Shown here piece by piece: positions 32,169 through 40,659 of a DNA stretch of 64,000 nucleotides. The position numbers were made by a program, and so were the translations under genes. Positions within the stretch are counted from its first letter, which is position 1. Each line of letters starts with the position of its first letter. Under the pieces are notes generated by a model that was not told the DNA's origin, made no database searches, and was given only the letters and a program-made list of their open reading frames with translations. Location: contig NZ_JAAKZG010000005.1 of the NCBI RefSeq assembly GCF_011045115.1, forward strand, positions 310,001 through 374,000. Reading direction: 5' to 3'. This DNA is from Mesorhizobium zhangyense (GTDB lineage Bacteria > Pseudomonadota > Alphaproteobacteria > Rhizobiales > Rhizobiaceae).

Positions 32169-32930
32169 ATGCCGAACTTCAACCGCCGCAAGATACTGGT
32201 AATGGCTGCGACAAGCGCCGCGTCGACCGCGCTGGCCGCTTGCACGAGTGGTCCTCCACGCCAGGCGGGAGGGTTCGTCCAAACCGCAGAACCGCTGCCG
32301 GAGCCGCTGCCACAGCCCGTCGTCAGTCCCAGCTTCGGCGATCCTCGCATGATGTATGCCGCCATGTCCGACGACGGTCATGACATTCCTGCCGTGCCTT
32401 TCGAAAAGATCAATCCGAAATTCTATCGACAGGTCGTGCCTGACCCGACCGGAGAGCAGCCGGGAACCGTCGTCGTCGACACGGCAAACCATTTCCTCTT
32501 TCTCGTCGGCAACATGGGGCAAGCAATCCGCTATGGTGTTGGTCTTGGCCGCCAGGGTTTCGAGTGGTCGGGCCAGGGGGTGATCCAGTGGAAACAGAAA
32601 TGGCCACGCTGGTTCCCGCCCAACGAAATGATCGACCGCCAGCCCGAGTTGGAAAAATATCGAGCGCGGCAGATACCCCGCACGAACGATTGGGAGGGTG
32701 GCATGCAGGGCGGTGTCAGCAACCCGCTCGGAGCCCGCGCGCTCTACATCTTCCAGGACGGTAAGGATACGCTCTATCGCCTCCACGGCTCGCCGGAATG
32801 GTCGTCGATCGGCAAGTCGGTCTCGTCAGGATGCGTGCGGCTTATGCACCAGGACATCATCGATCTCTATGACCGGGTTCCCGATGGGACGCCTATTGTT
32901 GTCACCGGCGGGTTGTCGTCGGCAGTCTAG
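32169..32930 (+). CDS. L,D-transpeptidase (YkuD domain) lipoprotein
   Basis: The 253-residue protein starts MPNFNRRKILVMAATSAAST and continues ALAAC, so it has a double-arginine signal with a lipobox (LAAC). The YkuD domain spans about residues 92-248 with HGSPEWSSIGKSVSSGCVRL as the catalytic His/Ser/Cys motif. It should make 3-3 peptidoglycan cross-links or attach proteins to the wall. The arrangement NPLGARALYIF with an insert QIPRTNDWEGGMQGG is characteristic of the Rhizobiales group. Confidence 0.94.
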   Translation: MPNFNRRKILVMAATSAASTALAACTSGPPRQAGGFVQTAEPLPEPLPQPVVSPSFGDPRMMYAAMSDDGHDIPAVPFEKINPKFYRQVVPDPTGEQPGTVVVDTANHFLFLVGNMGQAIRYGVGLGRQGFEWSGQGVIQWKQKWPRWFPPNEMIDRQPELEKYRARQIPRTNDWEGGMQGGVSNPLGARALYIFQDGKDTLYRLHGSPEWSSIGKSVSSGCVRLMHQDIIDLYDRVPDGTPIVVTGGLSSAV

Positions 32931-33028
32931 CCTGACAGCCGATCAGCGGGTTCGTTAGGTATCCTTGATCCTGTGCTTCAATCCGGCCTGTTCGCCTGGG
33001 CTTGCAGGAGTTGAGGGAGCGGCGAGCG

Positions 33029-33469
33029 ATGGAAGAATTTGATTTTGGACCCCGACGGGCTTCAGAATTCCGGCATCGGGCCTTCTGGGCGCTGTTCGAG
33101 GAACGGCATCCCGAAGAAAAGCCTCGCCGGGCGCGGCACGGGCCATGGTTCTGGCAGCGCGGGCTGCCCGAGATCGGCCTCGTCATCACGATGTATGTGG
33201 CGCCGGAGCCAAATCTCGTCGGCGTCTTCTTCGGCCGCAACGAGAAGCTCGGCGCGGTCGATGCCCAAGCGCGGCTGAAACCTTTCCAGGCCATTATCGA
33301 GGAACGGCTGAAGATCAGGCCCGAGCAGCGTTTCGATGGGACAAGCCTCGGCTGCACATGGCGGGTGAATTGCTTTGCCGAAGACAACTGGCCGGCCATG
33401 GCCGACTGGCTGGTGACCGAGGCCTCGCGTTTTGAGCGCGTCGTGACAGAACTGCTCAGCGAGCGCTAA
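33029..33469 (+). CDS. Hypothetical protein, possibly DUF4268-like
   Basis: ATG 33029 gives 146 residues: MEEFDFGPRRASEFRHRAFW, then FEERHPEEKPRRARHGPWFWQRGLPEIGLVITMYV. The later PNLVGVFFGRNEKLGAVDA and KIRPEQRFDGTSLGC resemble DUF4268-like nuclease-associated domains, but the match is loose. It has no signal peptide. It is convergent with the DUF488 gene, 3 bases away. A partial copy of its 5' end lies at 32005. Confidence 0.7.
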   Translation: MEEFDFGPRRASEFRHRAFWALFEERHPEEKPRRARHGPWFWQRGLPEIGLVITMYVAPEPNLVGVFFGRNEKLGAVDAQARLKPFQAIIEERLKIRPEQRFDGTSLGCTWRVNCFAEDNWPAMADWLVTEASRFERVVTELLSER

Positions 33470-33472
33470 CCT

Positions 33473-33838
33473 TCAGCCAAGCAGCACTTCACGTAGAACA
33501 ACGGCATCATTGTGCGTTTCGTCGCGGGCGGAATAGACCAGCGTCACCACGCCGGTCTTGGCCAATTCGCGCAGATGTTCGATCTGCTCTTGATGCGTTT
33601 CGAGTTCCGCAATGTATCGCCTGCGGAACTCCTGCCATCTTTCAGGATCGTGCCCGAACCATTTTCGCAGTTCGGTGCTCGGCGCGATTTCCTTCATCCA
33701 CTGATCGAGCCTGGCGTCCGCCTTGCTCACGCCGCGAGGCCAGAGCCGGTCGACCAGGATGCGAGCGCCGTCATCGGCGGACGGCGGCTCATAGGCCCGC
33801 TTGAGCCTGATCCTGTCCGCCGGGATCTTGCCGGCCAT
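33473..33838 (-). CDS. DUF488 family protein
   Basis: The 121-residue protein has KRAYEPPSADDGARILVDRLWPRGVSK, the standard YeaO-like DUF488 signature, followed by DQWMKEIAPSTELRKWFGHDPERWQEFRRRY. The fold is a small alpha/beta domain; the molecular role is unsettled. Four bases separate it from the msrB gene, on the same strand, so the two are likely one operon. Confidence 0.93.
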   Translation of the reverse strand: MAGKIPADRIRLKRAYEPPSADDGARILVDRLWPRGVSKADARLDQWMKEIAPSTELRKWFGHDPERWQEFRRRYIAELETHQEQIEHLRELAKTGVVTLVYSARDETHNDAVVLREVLLG

Positions 33839-33841
33839 GCC

Positions 33842-34243
33842 TCAGGCAGGCTGGAAGTTCAGGGCCACGCCGTTGATGCAATAGCGCAGGCCGGTCGGCG
33901 GCGGGCCGTCTTCGAAGACATGGCCGAGATGGCTGCCGCAGCGCGCGCAATGGCATTCCGTACGGACCATGCCGTAGCTGCGGTCGACGGTTGTTTCGAC
34001 CGAGCCCTCGACCGGGTCGTTGAAGCTCGGCCAGCCGGTGCCGCTCTCGAACTTCAGCTTTGCTTCGAACAAAGGCTGGTCGCAGCCGACGCAGGTGAAG
34101 GTGCCGGCGCGCTTCTCGTAAAGCAGGGCGCAGCTTCCCGGCCGCTCGGTGCCGTGACCGCGCATGACCGCATATTGTTCCGGTGTCAGCTTGGCGCGCC
34201 ATTCTGCGTCGGTGCGGGTGACGGGATAAGTGTGGGTGTCCAT
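33842..34243 (-). CDS. msrB: Peptide-methionine (R)-S-oxide reductase
   Basis: Repairs methionine-R-sulfoxide in proteins. From ATG 34243 it is 133 residues. The zinc ligands are C51/C54 (CVGC) and C99/C102 (CARC). C122 in RYCING is the catalytic residue. C38 may resolve the intermediate. It is cytosolic, without a signal peptide. The neighbouring DUF488 gene follows directly. Confidence 0.96.
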   Translation of the reverse strand: MDTHTYPVTRTDAEWRAKLTPEQYAVMRGHGTERPGSCALLYEKRAGTFTCVGCDQPLFEAKLKFESGTGWPSFNDPVEGSVETTVDRSYGMVRTECHCARCGSHLGHVFEDGPPPTGLRYCINGVALNFQPA

Positions 34244-34311
34244 GAGGCCGCCTCCAGGGGAAGTTTTGTTCCGGCCGAATGTAAGACTGAAAGCCGGGTT
34301 TACCAAGTGCC

Positions 34312-35514
34312 TCAATGCTTCCTGGAAAGCTCCTTGGTCGCGCTTTCCAGCCCCGAAAGCGTCAGCGGGTACATGCGGCCGGAAAAAATGTCGTTGATCG
34401 TCTTGATCGAATGGGTGTAGCTCCAGTGCTTTTCGCGCGTTGGATTGATCCAGATGGCATTGGGCCATTGCGCGATAACGCGCTGCAGCCAGACCGCCCC
34501 GGGCTCGGGGTTCCAATGCTCGACGGAACCGCCGGCATAGGCGATCTCGTAGGGGCTCATGGAGGCGTCGCCGACGAAGATGACCTTGTGGTCGTGGCCG
34601 TATTTATGGAGCACGTCGTGGGTCGGGATGACTTCGGAATGGCGGCGGCGATTGTCCTTCCAGACGCCTTCGTAAAGGCAGTTGTGGAAGTAAAAATATT
34701 CGAGCTGGCGGAATTCGGCGCGCGAGGCCGAAAACAGCTCTTCCACCACCTTGATGTGGTCGTCCATCGAGCCGCCGACATCGAAAAACATCAGGAGCTT
34801 GACCGCGTTGCGTCGTTCCGGCCGGGTCTGGACGTCGAGATAGCCGTGCTCGGCGGTGGCGTGGATGGTGCCGGGCAGATCGAATTCCTCGTCCGCCCCC
34901 TCGCGCACCCAGCGGCGCAGGCGCTTCAGCGCGACCTTGATGTTGCGGGTGCCGAGTTCGACGGAATCGTCGAAATTCTTGAACTCGCGCTTGTCCCACA
35001 CCTTAACCGCGCGGCGGTGGCGGCTTTCGTTCTGGCCGATGCGCACGCCTTCGGGATTGTAGCCATAGGCGCCGAAGGGCGAGGTGCCGGCGGTGCCGAT
35101 CCATTTCGAGCCGCCCTGATGACGGCCCTTCTGCTCTTCGAGGCGCTTCTTCAGCGTCTCCATCAGCTTGTCGAAGCCGCCCAGCGCCTCGACCAGCTTT
35201 TTCTCGTCGTCGCTCAGGTGCTTTTCGGCAAGCCGCCGCAGCCATTCCTCGGGCAGGTCTTCGACATCGATGGCGCCTTCGCCGGCCAGCGCCTCGACAC
35301 CCCTAAAGACGTGCGCAAAGACCTGGTCGAAGCGGTCGATATGGCGCTCGTCCTTCACCAGTGCTGCGCGGGCGAGGTAGTAAAAGCCCTCGACGTCATA
35401 GTCGACCAGTCCCGCTTCCAGCCCTTCGAGCAGGGATAGATATTCCCGCAGCGACACGGGGACTTTGGCGGCCTTGAGCTCGAGAAAGAAGGGAATGAAC
35501 ATGGCTTGCTTCAT
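34312..35514 (-). CDS. VWA domain protein, CoxE-like
   Basis: The 400-residue protein has a long N-terminal helical part and a C-terminal VWA domain. LMFFDVGGSMDDHIKVVEELF gives the MIDAS DxGxS (DVGGS). Such VWA proteins act with MoxR AAA ATPases as metallo-chaperone-like pairs; a MoxR gene lies at 38373, 3 kb away on the same strand with other genes between. ATG 35514 overlaps the YeeE stop as ATGA. ATG 35502 is an alternative. Confidence 0.9.
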   Translation of the reverse strand: MKQAMFIPFFLELKAAKVPVSLREYLSLLEGLEAGLVDYDVEGFYYLARAALVKDERHIDRFDQVFAHVFRGVEALAGEGAIDVEDLPEEWLRRLAEKHLSDDEKKLVEALGGFDKLMETLKKRLEEQKGRHQGGSKWIGTAGTSPFGAYGYNPEGVRIGQNESRHRRAVKVWDKREFKNFDDSVELGTRNIKVALKRLRRWVREGADEEFDLPGTIHATAEHGYLDVQTRPERRNAVKLLMFFDVGGSMDDHIKVVEELFSASRAEFRQLEYFYFHNCLYEGVWKDNRRRHSEVIPTHDVLHKYGHDHKVIFVGDASMSPYEIAYAGGSVEHWNPEPGAVWLQRVIAQWPNAIWINPTREKHWSYTHSIKTINDIFSGRMYPLTLSGLESATKELSRKH

Positions 35515-35942
35515 GCCTGCTTCAGGGGCGGTCGGGCAAGGGTCAACATGCGGGCGGCCCATAGACCTGCAAACATTGCGGGCACGAATACCAGCGCTCC
35601 GGGCGCGGCAAATCCAAGCGCCGTCAGCGCCGGGCCCGGACAGAAGCCGCCAAGACCCCAGCCAATGCCGAAGATCGCAGCGCCGGAAAGCAGGCGCGCA
35701 TCCACGTCCTTGGCCGTTGGCAGCCGGAATGCATTCGCTAGAAGCGGGCGGTCACGTCTCAGCACGATACGGTAGCCAAGAAACGTCACGAGCACGGCGC
35801 CGATCATGACGAATAGGAGCGACGGGTTCCACGTACCGGCCAGATCGAGGAAATTGAGCACCTTGGGGGGGTTGGACATGCCCGACACGACAAGGCCGAT
35901 GCCGAAGAGCAGGCCGAGCAGGAGATTGACGACGAATGTCAT
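35511..35942 (-). CDS. pmpB: YeeE/YedE family membrane protein (second of pair)
   Basis: The 143-residue protein has four predicted membrane helices. It has the conserved FGIGWGLGGFCPGPAL with the Cys of this family. It probably works with the partner at 35947 as one sulfur-compound transporter unit of the PmpAB type. GGAGG precedes ATG 35942. It is coupled to the VWA gene by ATGA. Confidence 0.9.
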   Translation of the reverse strand: MTFVVNLLLGLLFGIGLVVSGMSNPPKVLNFLDLAGTWNPSLLFVMIGAVLVTFLGYRIVLRRDRPLLANAFRLPTAKDVDARLLSGAAIFGIGWGLGGFCPGPALTALGFAAPGALVFVPAMFAGLWAARMLTLARPPLKQA

Positions 35943-35946
35943 GGGC

Positions 35947-36378
35947 TCAGCCTCCAACCATGTGACGCACGACAAAGACCGTGACGAAGGCGGTGGCCAT
36001 GAAGGTGACTGTTGCGACGATCGAGCGCGTCGAGAGGCGCGAGATGCCGCAGACGGCGTGCCCGCTGGTGCAGCCGCCGCCGAGGTTTGCGCCGAAGCCG
36101 ACCAGCAAGCCTGCTATGGCCATCAAGGGCAGGTTCGATGAAACCGTCTGCAGGACAGGCTGGCCAGTCACCGCCATCACGACGAAGGGAGCGCATACCA
36201 GGCCTGCCACGAAAGCGAGCGCCGACAGGCTGCCGGCGCCTTCCCGATAGGGCGGCAGCAGGCGCGTGGCTATGCCGCTGATTCCGGCGATCCGGCCATC
36301 CAGTGCCATCAGCAGCACGGCGGAAAGGCCGATCAGGGCACCGCCGATCAATGACGAGAACGGCGTGAATTCGGTCAT
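35947..36378 (-). CDS. pmpA: YeeE/YedE family membrane protein (first of pair)
   Basis: ATG 36378 gives 143 residues, the same as its partner. The segment GANLGGGCTSGHAVCGISRLS contains the hallmark Cys residues of YeeE (read as GGGCTSGH and CGISRLS). Half-size YeeE pairs transport thiosulfate- or persulfide-type sulfur across the inner membrane. It ends 4 bases before the partner. In many rhizobia the pair is with BigR and a persulfide dioxygenase; here those are not adjacent. Confidence 0.9.
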   Translation of the reverse strand: MTEFTPFSSLIGGALIGLSAVLLMALDGRIAGISGIATRLLPPYREGAGSLSALAFVAGLVCAPFVVMAVTGQPVLQTVSSNLPLMAIAGLLVGFGANLGGGCTSGHAVCGISRLSTRSIVATVTFMATAFVTVFVVRHMVGG

Positions 36379-36612
36379 GGATACCTCCGATTGAGCCAAT
36401 GGGCCTTGCGTGGCCGAAAGCCGGCCGATGCTACAGCAAATCGCATCCAATGAAATCGCCGGGTGTGCATCTGGTTGCCAGCCTCTTTCGAGTTGTCGTG
36501 GTTAACGGCGGGATTCAACCTTTCTTGGTAATTTGTCGTTAGGAATTTGCCTCAGTGGGGTTCGATGGCGTTTTCCTTGACCATCGACATGTTCGTTTGC
36601 GTGCGGGTGTTT

Positions 36613-37689
36613 ATGCGTTTTTCAGGGGTTCCAGCAATTCTCTTCGCCTGCATGGCTTTGGCCGGCTGCACATCCAGTTCGGGCGTGGGCGACATTCTGG
36701 CGCAGCCATCGCTCGAAACGACGAGTTCCGTCGTTAGGCCAAGCGGTCCGGTGCCTGCGGCAAGCGTCGGTGCCGTCAGTCCCGATCCCCAGCAAACGCT
36801 GCCTCATCAGGCATTGGCTGCGGCCGCTCCGATCCCGCCGGCAGCGGTGGCGCTTGCGGTCGAGACCAAGTCGGCGGGAATGCCGGTGCCCGAGCTGAAA
36901 CCGGTCGCACTGATGGTGCCGTCAGACCCGTCGGGCAGCAGAACTGTGCCCCGCGAACGCAGCCGCGTCTACAGCCGCCAGTTCCGCGATGCCAAGCCGA
37001 TCAATTTCGGCAAGGCCTCGCCAAGGGCGCTGGCCGTGCACGGCGTCGACGTCTCGCGCTGGCAGGCCGACATCGACTGGCAGAGGCTGCGCAGCCAGGG
37101 CGCGAACTTCGCCTATATCAAGGCGACCGACGGCGGCGACCATCTCGACCCGATGTTCAGAAAAAACTGGCGCGGCGCACAGGAGGCCGGGCTGAAGCGC
37201 GGCGCCTATCACTTCTTCTACTGGTGCCGCACCGCCGGCGAACAGGCCGACTGGTTCATCCGCAACGTGCCGAAGGTGGAAGGCGCGCTGCCGCCGGTCA
37301 TCGATGTCGAATACAATGGCGAGTCGAAATGCCAGCGCCGCCTGTCGCCCGCCAAGGTGCGGGAGAAAATGCAGGTCTTCATGGACAAGCTGGAGCGGCA
37401 TTACGGCCAGCGCCCGATCATCTACACCGCGCCGGATTTCTATCGCGACAATCTCAGGGGCGAATTCCTTGACTATCCGTTCTGGCTCCGCGCCGTCGCC
37501 CAGCACCCGTCCAAGGTGTATCCCGGCCGCAAGTGGGTGTTCTGGCAGTATTCTGGGTCCGGGCTTTCGCACGGCGTTGCCGGGAAGATCGACCTCAACG
37601 TCTTCCACGGCAGCGAGAGCGACTGGCACCGCTGGGTCGACCGGGTGACCGGCCAGACCGAGGTGGCTACAGCAGGTCGTACTCAATAA
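36613..37689 (+). CDS. GH25 lysozyme-like lipoprotein
   Basis: From ATG 36613 the protein is 358 residues. Lipobox LAGC (CMALAGC) follows a short signal peptide. A Pro/Ala/Val-rich linker of about 110 residues precedes a GH25 domain: HGVDVSRWQADIDWQRL, VIDVEYNGESKC (catalytic acid) and the closing FWQYSGSGLSHGVAGKIDLNVF. It should cut peptidoglycan glycans. Its 3' end overlaps the convergent GNAT gene by 23 bases. Confidence 0.92.
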   Translation: MRFSGVPAILFACMALAGCTSSSGVGDILAQPSLETTSSVVRPSGPVPAASVGAVSPDPQQTLPHQALAAAAPIPPAAVALAVETKSAGMPVPELKPVALMVPSDPSGSRTVPRERSRVYSRQFRDAKPINFGKASPRALAVHGVDVSRWQADIDWQRLRSQGANFAYIKATDGGDHLDPMFRKNWRGAQEAGLKRGAYHFFYWCRTAGEQADWFIRNVPKVEGALPPVIDVEYNGESKCQRRLSPAKVREKMQVFMDKLERHYGQRPIIYTAPDFYRDNLRGEFLDYPFWLRAVAQHPSKVYPGRKWVFWQYSGSGLSHGVAGKIDLNVFHGSESDWHRWVDRVTGQTEVATAGRTQ

Positions 37690-38113
37690 AGCCGGTGCGC
37701 CGCGCGACGTAGTCGTAAAGCTTGCGCGCGGTGGCGTTGGTCTCGTGCGTCATCCAGTAGACGTTCGACACGCCGATCTTGGCGGCTTCCTGCTTGACTG
37801 CCTCGATGAGAGCCGCGCCCACGCCCTTGCCGCGCACGTCAGGGTCGGCGAACAGATCCTGCAGATAGCAGTTGTTGACCACTGACCAGCATGAGCGGTG
37901 ATACATATAATGCGTCAGGCCGACAGCTTTGCCGTCGAGCAGGGCAATGAAACCCTTGGGCTCGTACTCGCCCTCGGTGAACAGGCGTTTCCAGGTCGTC
38001 TGGTAGACTTCCTCCGGCACGGTCGCCTTGTAGAAGATCAGATAGTCGGTCCACAGGCGGCGCCATTCGGCATGGTCGATTTGTTCGAGCGGTCGGATGG
38101 TGACTTCGGTCAT
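37667..38113 (-). CDS. GNAT family N-acetyltransferase
   Basis: The 148-residue protein has the acetyl-CoA motif YLQDLFADPDVRGKGVGAALIEAVKQ (Q/RxxGxG = RGKGVG). The C-terminus NATARKLYDYVARRTGFIEY follows the pattern. The substrate is unknown. ATG 38113 is chosen because the frame upstream runs into the repeat region. The end overlaps the GH25 gene on the other strand by 23 bases. Confidence 0.9.
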   Translation of the reverse strand: MTEVTIRPLEQIDHAEWRRLWTDYLIFYKATVPEEVYQTTWKRLFTEGEYEPKGFIALLDGKAVGLTHYMYHRSCWSVVNNCYLQDLFADPDVRGKGVGAALIEAVKQEAAKIGVSNVYWMTHETNATARKLYDYVARRTGFIEYDLL

Positions 38114-38215
38114 TGGCTGTCGCTTTCTATCGTCATTGTTCGTGGTGAGCCTGCCCGAGTGCGAAGCTATTACCAACGGTCCAGAGCTGGAAAAGCATTG
38201 TCCGCGCTGTGGAGC

Positions 38216-38366
38216 CCCCTCTCCGTCTCGGCTTTGCCGAGCCACCTCTCCCCCATTTCATGGGGGCGAGGAACCTAGATTCTGCAAGGCTGCGACATTT
38301 CAAGGCTTGGGTTCCTCGCCCTGCTTGAGGGGAGAGGTGGCTCGGCGAAGCCGAGACGGAGAGGGG
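38216..38366. repeat. Palindromic repeat family A, copy A2
   Basis: The 151-base element has arms CCCCTCTCCGTCTCGGCTTT (left) and the complementary right end at 38329-38366. The core is in forward orientation between an H1 hairpin (CCCCCATTTCATGGGGG) on the left and an H2-type hairpin (CTGCTTGAGGGG) on the right. It ends 7 bases before the moxR stop, so it would be in the moxR 3' region. Confidence 0.95.
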
Positions 38367-38372
38367 AAATTT

Positions 38373-39212
38373 CTACCCTTGCCGTCTCGCCATGAACGCC
38401 AGCCGCTCGAACAGGTGCACATCCTGCTCGTTCTTGAGAAGCGCGCCGTGCAGCTTGGGCAAGGCGTTCTTCGGGTCGGCGCGTAGATCGGCTGGATCGA
38501 TGTCGTCGGCGACCAGCAGCCTGATCCAGTCGAGCGCCTCGGAGGTCGAGGGCTTCTTCTTCAGGCCTGCCACGTCGCGGATTTCGTAGAACTGGGTCAA
38601 CGCTGCGCGCACCAGGTTCTGCTTGATGCCGGGGTAATGAACCTCGACGATTTTCGTCAGCGTGTCGGCATCGGGGAAGCGGATGTAGTGGAAGAAGCAG
38701 CGGCGCAGGAAGGCGTCGGGCAGTTCCTTCTCGTTGTTGGAGGTGATGATGACGATGGGGCGCACATCGGCGTGGATCGTCTCGCCGGTCTCGTAGACGA
38801 AGAATTCCATCTTATCGAGTTCCTGCAAAAGATCGTTGGGGAACTCGATGTCGGCCTTGTCGATCTCGTCGATCAGAAGCACGACCTTCCTGCCGGCGGC
38901 GAAGGCTTCCCACAGCTTGCCGCGCTTGATGTAGTTCTTGATGTCGTTGAAGCGGTCGTCGCCGAGCTGGCTGTCGCGCAGGCGCGAGACGGCGTCATAC
39001 TCGTAAAGGCCCTGCTGGGCGCGGGTGGTCGACTTGATGTGCCATTCGATCAGGTCGAGGCCAAGGGCGGATGCCACCTGCTTGGCAAGCTCGGTCTTGC
39101 CGGTGCCGGGCTCGCCCTTGACCAGCAAGGGCCGCTCCAGCGCGATCGCCGCATTGACCGCGACCATCAGATCCTTTTCGGCAACATAGGCCGAGGTGCC
39201 TTCAAAACGCAT
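38373..39212 (-). CDS. MoxR-family AAA+ ATPase
   Basis: ATG 39212 (GGAGTTTGGA before it) gives 279 residues. Walker A is GEPGTGKTE, Walker B is VVLLIDEIDKA, and sensor-1 is TSNNEKELPDAFLRRC. MoxR ATPases assist folding and metal insertion with VWA proteins such as the one at 34312, but the two are not adjacent here. Followed by repeat A2 within seven bases of the stop. Confidence 0.94.
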   Translation of the reverse strand: MRFEGTSAYVAEKDLMVAVNAAIALERPLLVKGEPGTGKTELAKQVASALGLDLIEWHIKSTTRAQQGLYEYDAVSRLRDSQLGDDRFNDIKNYIKRGKLWEAFAAGRKVVLLIDEIDKADIEFPNDLLQELDKMEFFVYETGETIHADVRPIVIITSNNEKELPDAFLRRCFFHYIRFPDADTLTKIVEVHYPGIKQNLVRAALTQFYEIRDVAGLKKKPSTSEALDWIRLLVADDIDPADLRADPKNALPKLHGALLKNEQDVHLFERLAFMARRQG

Positions 39213-39281
39213 TCCAAACTCCAGATTGGTGTTGGCCGCGACAGTAGGGGCGGGATGGGGACGGGGCAAGGGTTGTGCCGG

Positions 39282-39315
39282 CGTTTCCCTCCCCCTCAAG
39301 GGGGGAGAAAACACC
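39282..39315. repeat. Family C-like hairpin, partial copy C2
   Basis: GTTTCCCTCCCCCTCAAGGGGGGAG (split here as CCCTCCCCC and GGGGGGAG around TCAA) resembles the right end of C1. The outer GCCGGCGTTT and AAAACACCGGC pair around it. It lies 70 bases upstream of moxR. Confidence 0.5.
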
Positions 39316-39373
39316 GGCGCTTTAATCTAAATTTTTTCAAAGCTGGCAATTCTCTGGCGTGCACCCTAGATGC

Positions 39374-39535
39374 GTCCTATATTCATCGATGACGGTCTGT
39401 GCTTCCCGGCAGGAGAACATTTTCCCCGGGGCCTTAACGATCCTTAGGGAGCTGTCCCTGGGAAGACCCGTGGGTCTTTCCATACGGCGCCCACCTACTT
39501 TGTAGGTTCCCGGGATCGCTCTCTCCACCGGTTGT
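39374..39535 (+). ncRNA. ssrS: 6S RNA
   Basis: The region upstream of the 5-formyltetrahydrofolate cyclo-ligase gene, the usual site of ssrS, has the alphaproteobacterial 6S pattern. GGGAGCTGTCCCTGGGAAGA (39450) is on the 5' side, then GGCGCCCACCTACTTTGTAGG with a CCTAC-TTT-GTAGG apical hairpin, then TTCCCGGGATCGC. 6S RNA binds the sigma-70 holoenzyme in stationary phase. The ends are estimated and may be off by 10-20 bases. An ORF here on the minus strand is a shadow. Confidence 0.75.
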
Positions 39536-39640
39536 GTGGATCGTCACTTTCCCTATTTCGCTGCGTCTTGTGAAAACGTCGCTTCTGCGATGGCGACCCG
39601 CAACTGGCATTTTTTATCCTGCCCCGGCATAAGGGGCGCG

Positions 39641-40219
39641 ATGATGGAAAAAGCACTCAAGAAACAACTGCGCCTGGAAGCGCTCGCCCGCCGCGACGCG
39701 CTGCCGGTCGTGTGGCGCATCGAGGCGTCGTTGCAGATGGCGGATATGGCAGCTGCGATCCCGGTCGAACCGGGGCAGATCGTCTCGGCTTTCTGGCCGA
39801 TGCGCTCGGAGGTCGATATCCGGCCGCTGATGTTTTCCTTGCGCGAAAAGGGCGCGCGGCTCTGCCTGCCGGCGATCCTCGACAAGACGACCATCGTCTT
39901 TCGCGAACTGGTGCGCGGCGCCGAGCTTGTCCAGATGAGCTATGGCACTGCGGGGCCGCCCGAGGATGCAGAAGTGCTAGACCCTTCGCTGATGCTGATA
40001 CCGCTGGCCGCCTTCGACGCGCGCGGCCATCGCATCGGCTATGGCGCCGGCTATTACGACCGGGCGATTTCGCGCCTGCACGACAAGGGCCTCGACCCGC
40101 GCATGATCGGCATCGCCTTCGATTGCCAGGAGGTGCCGCTGGTGCCCGACGAGCCGCATGACGTGATCATCCCGGAAATCCTGACCGAAAGCGGCTTGCG
40201 CCGGTTTGGCGACGCTTGA
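39641..40219 (+). CDS. 5-formyltetrahydrofolate cyclo-ligase
   Basis: Converts 5-formyl-THF to 5,10-methenyl-THF with ATP. The 192-residue protein shows LSAFWPMRSEVDIRPLM and GYGAGYYDRAISRL, the ATP and folate site signature. The chosen ATG 39641 comes after the 6S RNA; the longer frame begins inside that RNA and is not conserved. ATG 39644 is an alternative start. Confidence 0.93.
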   Translation: MMEKALKKQLRLEALARRDALPVVWRIEASLQMADMAAAIPVEPGQIVSAFWPMRSEVDIRPLMFSLREKGARLCLPAILDKTTIVFRELVRGAELVQMSYGTAGPPEDAEVLDPSLMLIPLAAFDARGHRIGYGAGYYDRAISRLHDKGLDPRMIGIAFDCQEVPLVPDEPHDVIIPEILTESGLRRFGDA

Positions 40220-40299
40220 CCCGTCAGACAGAACAACGGTGGTTTACACGGAGCGCGGTGAGCGAATAAGACTGATTTCCGCCCGAAAGGCGAAGCGCC

Positions 40300-40659
40300 G
40301 TGAACAAAGAACATATGACCAGGAACGCCAAGGCTGAAATGAAGAGCGGTTGGGACCGGCTGCGGTCCATGGGCTATGCCGAGGTGGCGGCTGCGGCCCT
40401 CGACGACGCAGACACTATGCCGCTGGACGAAGCGCCGTTGAACACGCCTGGCCGTGTGCCGCGCGTGAAGATCATCCGGCGCGCGTTACATCTGTCACAA
40501 GAAGAATTTGCCAGCCGCTATCTGATCCCGCTAGGGACGCTGCGGGATTGGGAGCAGGGCAGGACGGAACCGGATCAGGCCGCGCGCGCCTATCTGCGCG
40601 TTATCGCCAAGGAGCCGGAAACCGTATCGCGCGCGCTCGGAACACGGGACGCTGCATGA
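40300..40659 (+). CDS. Xre-family helix-turn-helix regulator (NadS/HigA-like)
   Basis: The 119-residue protein has an unstructured N-terminus and a C-terminal helix-turn-helix: VKIIRRALHLSQEEFASRYLIPLGTLRDWEQGRTEPDQAARAYLRVI, the type typical of antitoxins downstream of RelE/BrnT-like toxins. No toxin gene is next to it, so it appears an orphan. Its stop overlaps the next gene as ATGA, which may link it with the YmdB-like enzyme. Confidence 0.88.
   Translation: MNKEHMTRNAKAEMKSGWDRLRSMGYAEVAAAALDDADTMPLDEAPLNTPGRVPRVKIIRRALHLSQEEFASRYLIPLGTLRDWEQGRTEPDQAARAYLRVIAKEPETVSRALGTRDAA

Noticed and set aside
39337-39528. 63-residue minus-strand frame in the 6S region
   Set aside because: Lies inside the structured RNA region, no ribosome site, no conservation cue.
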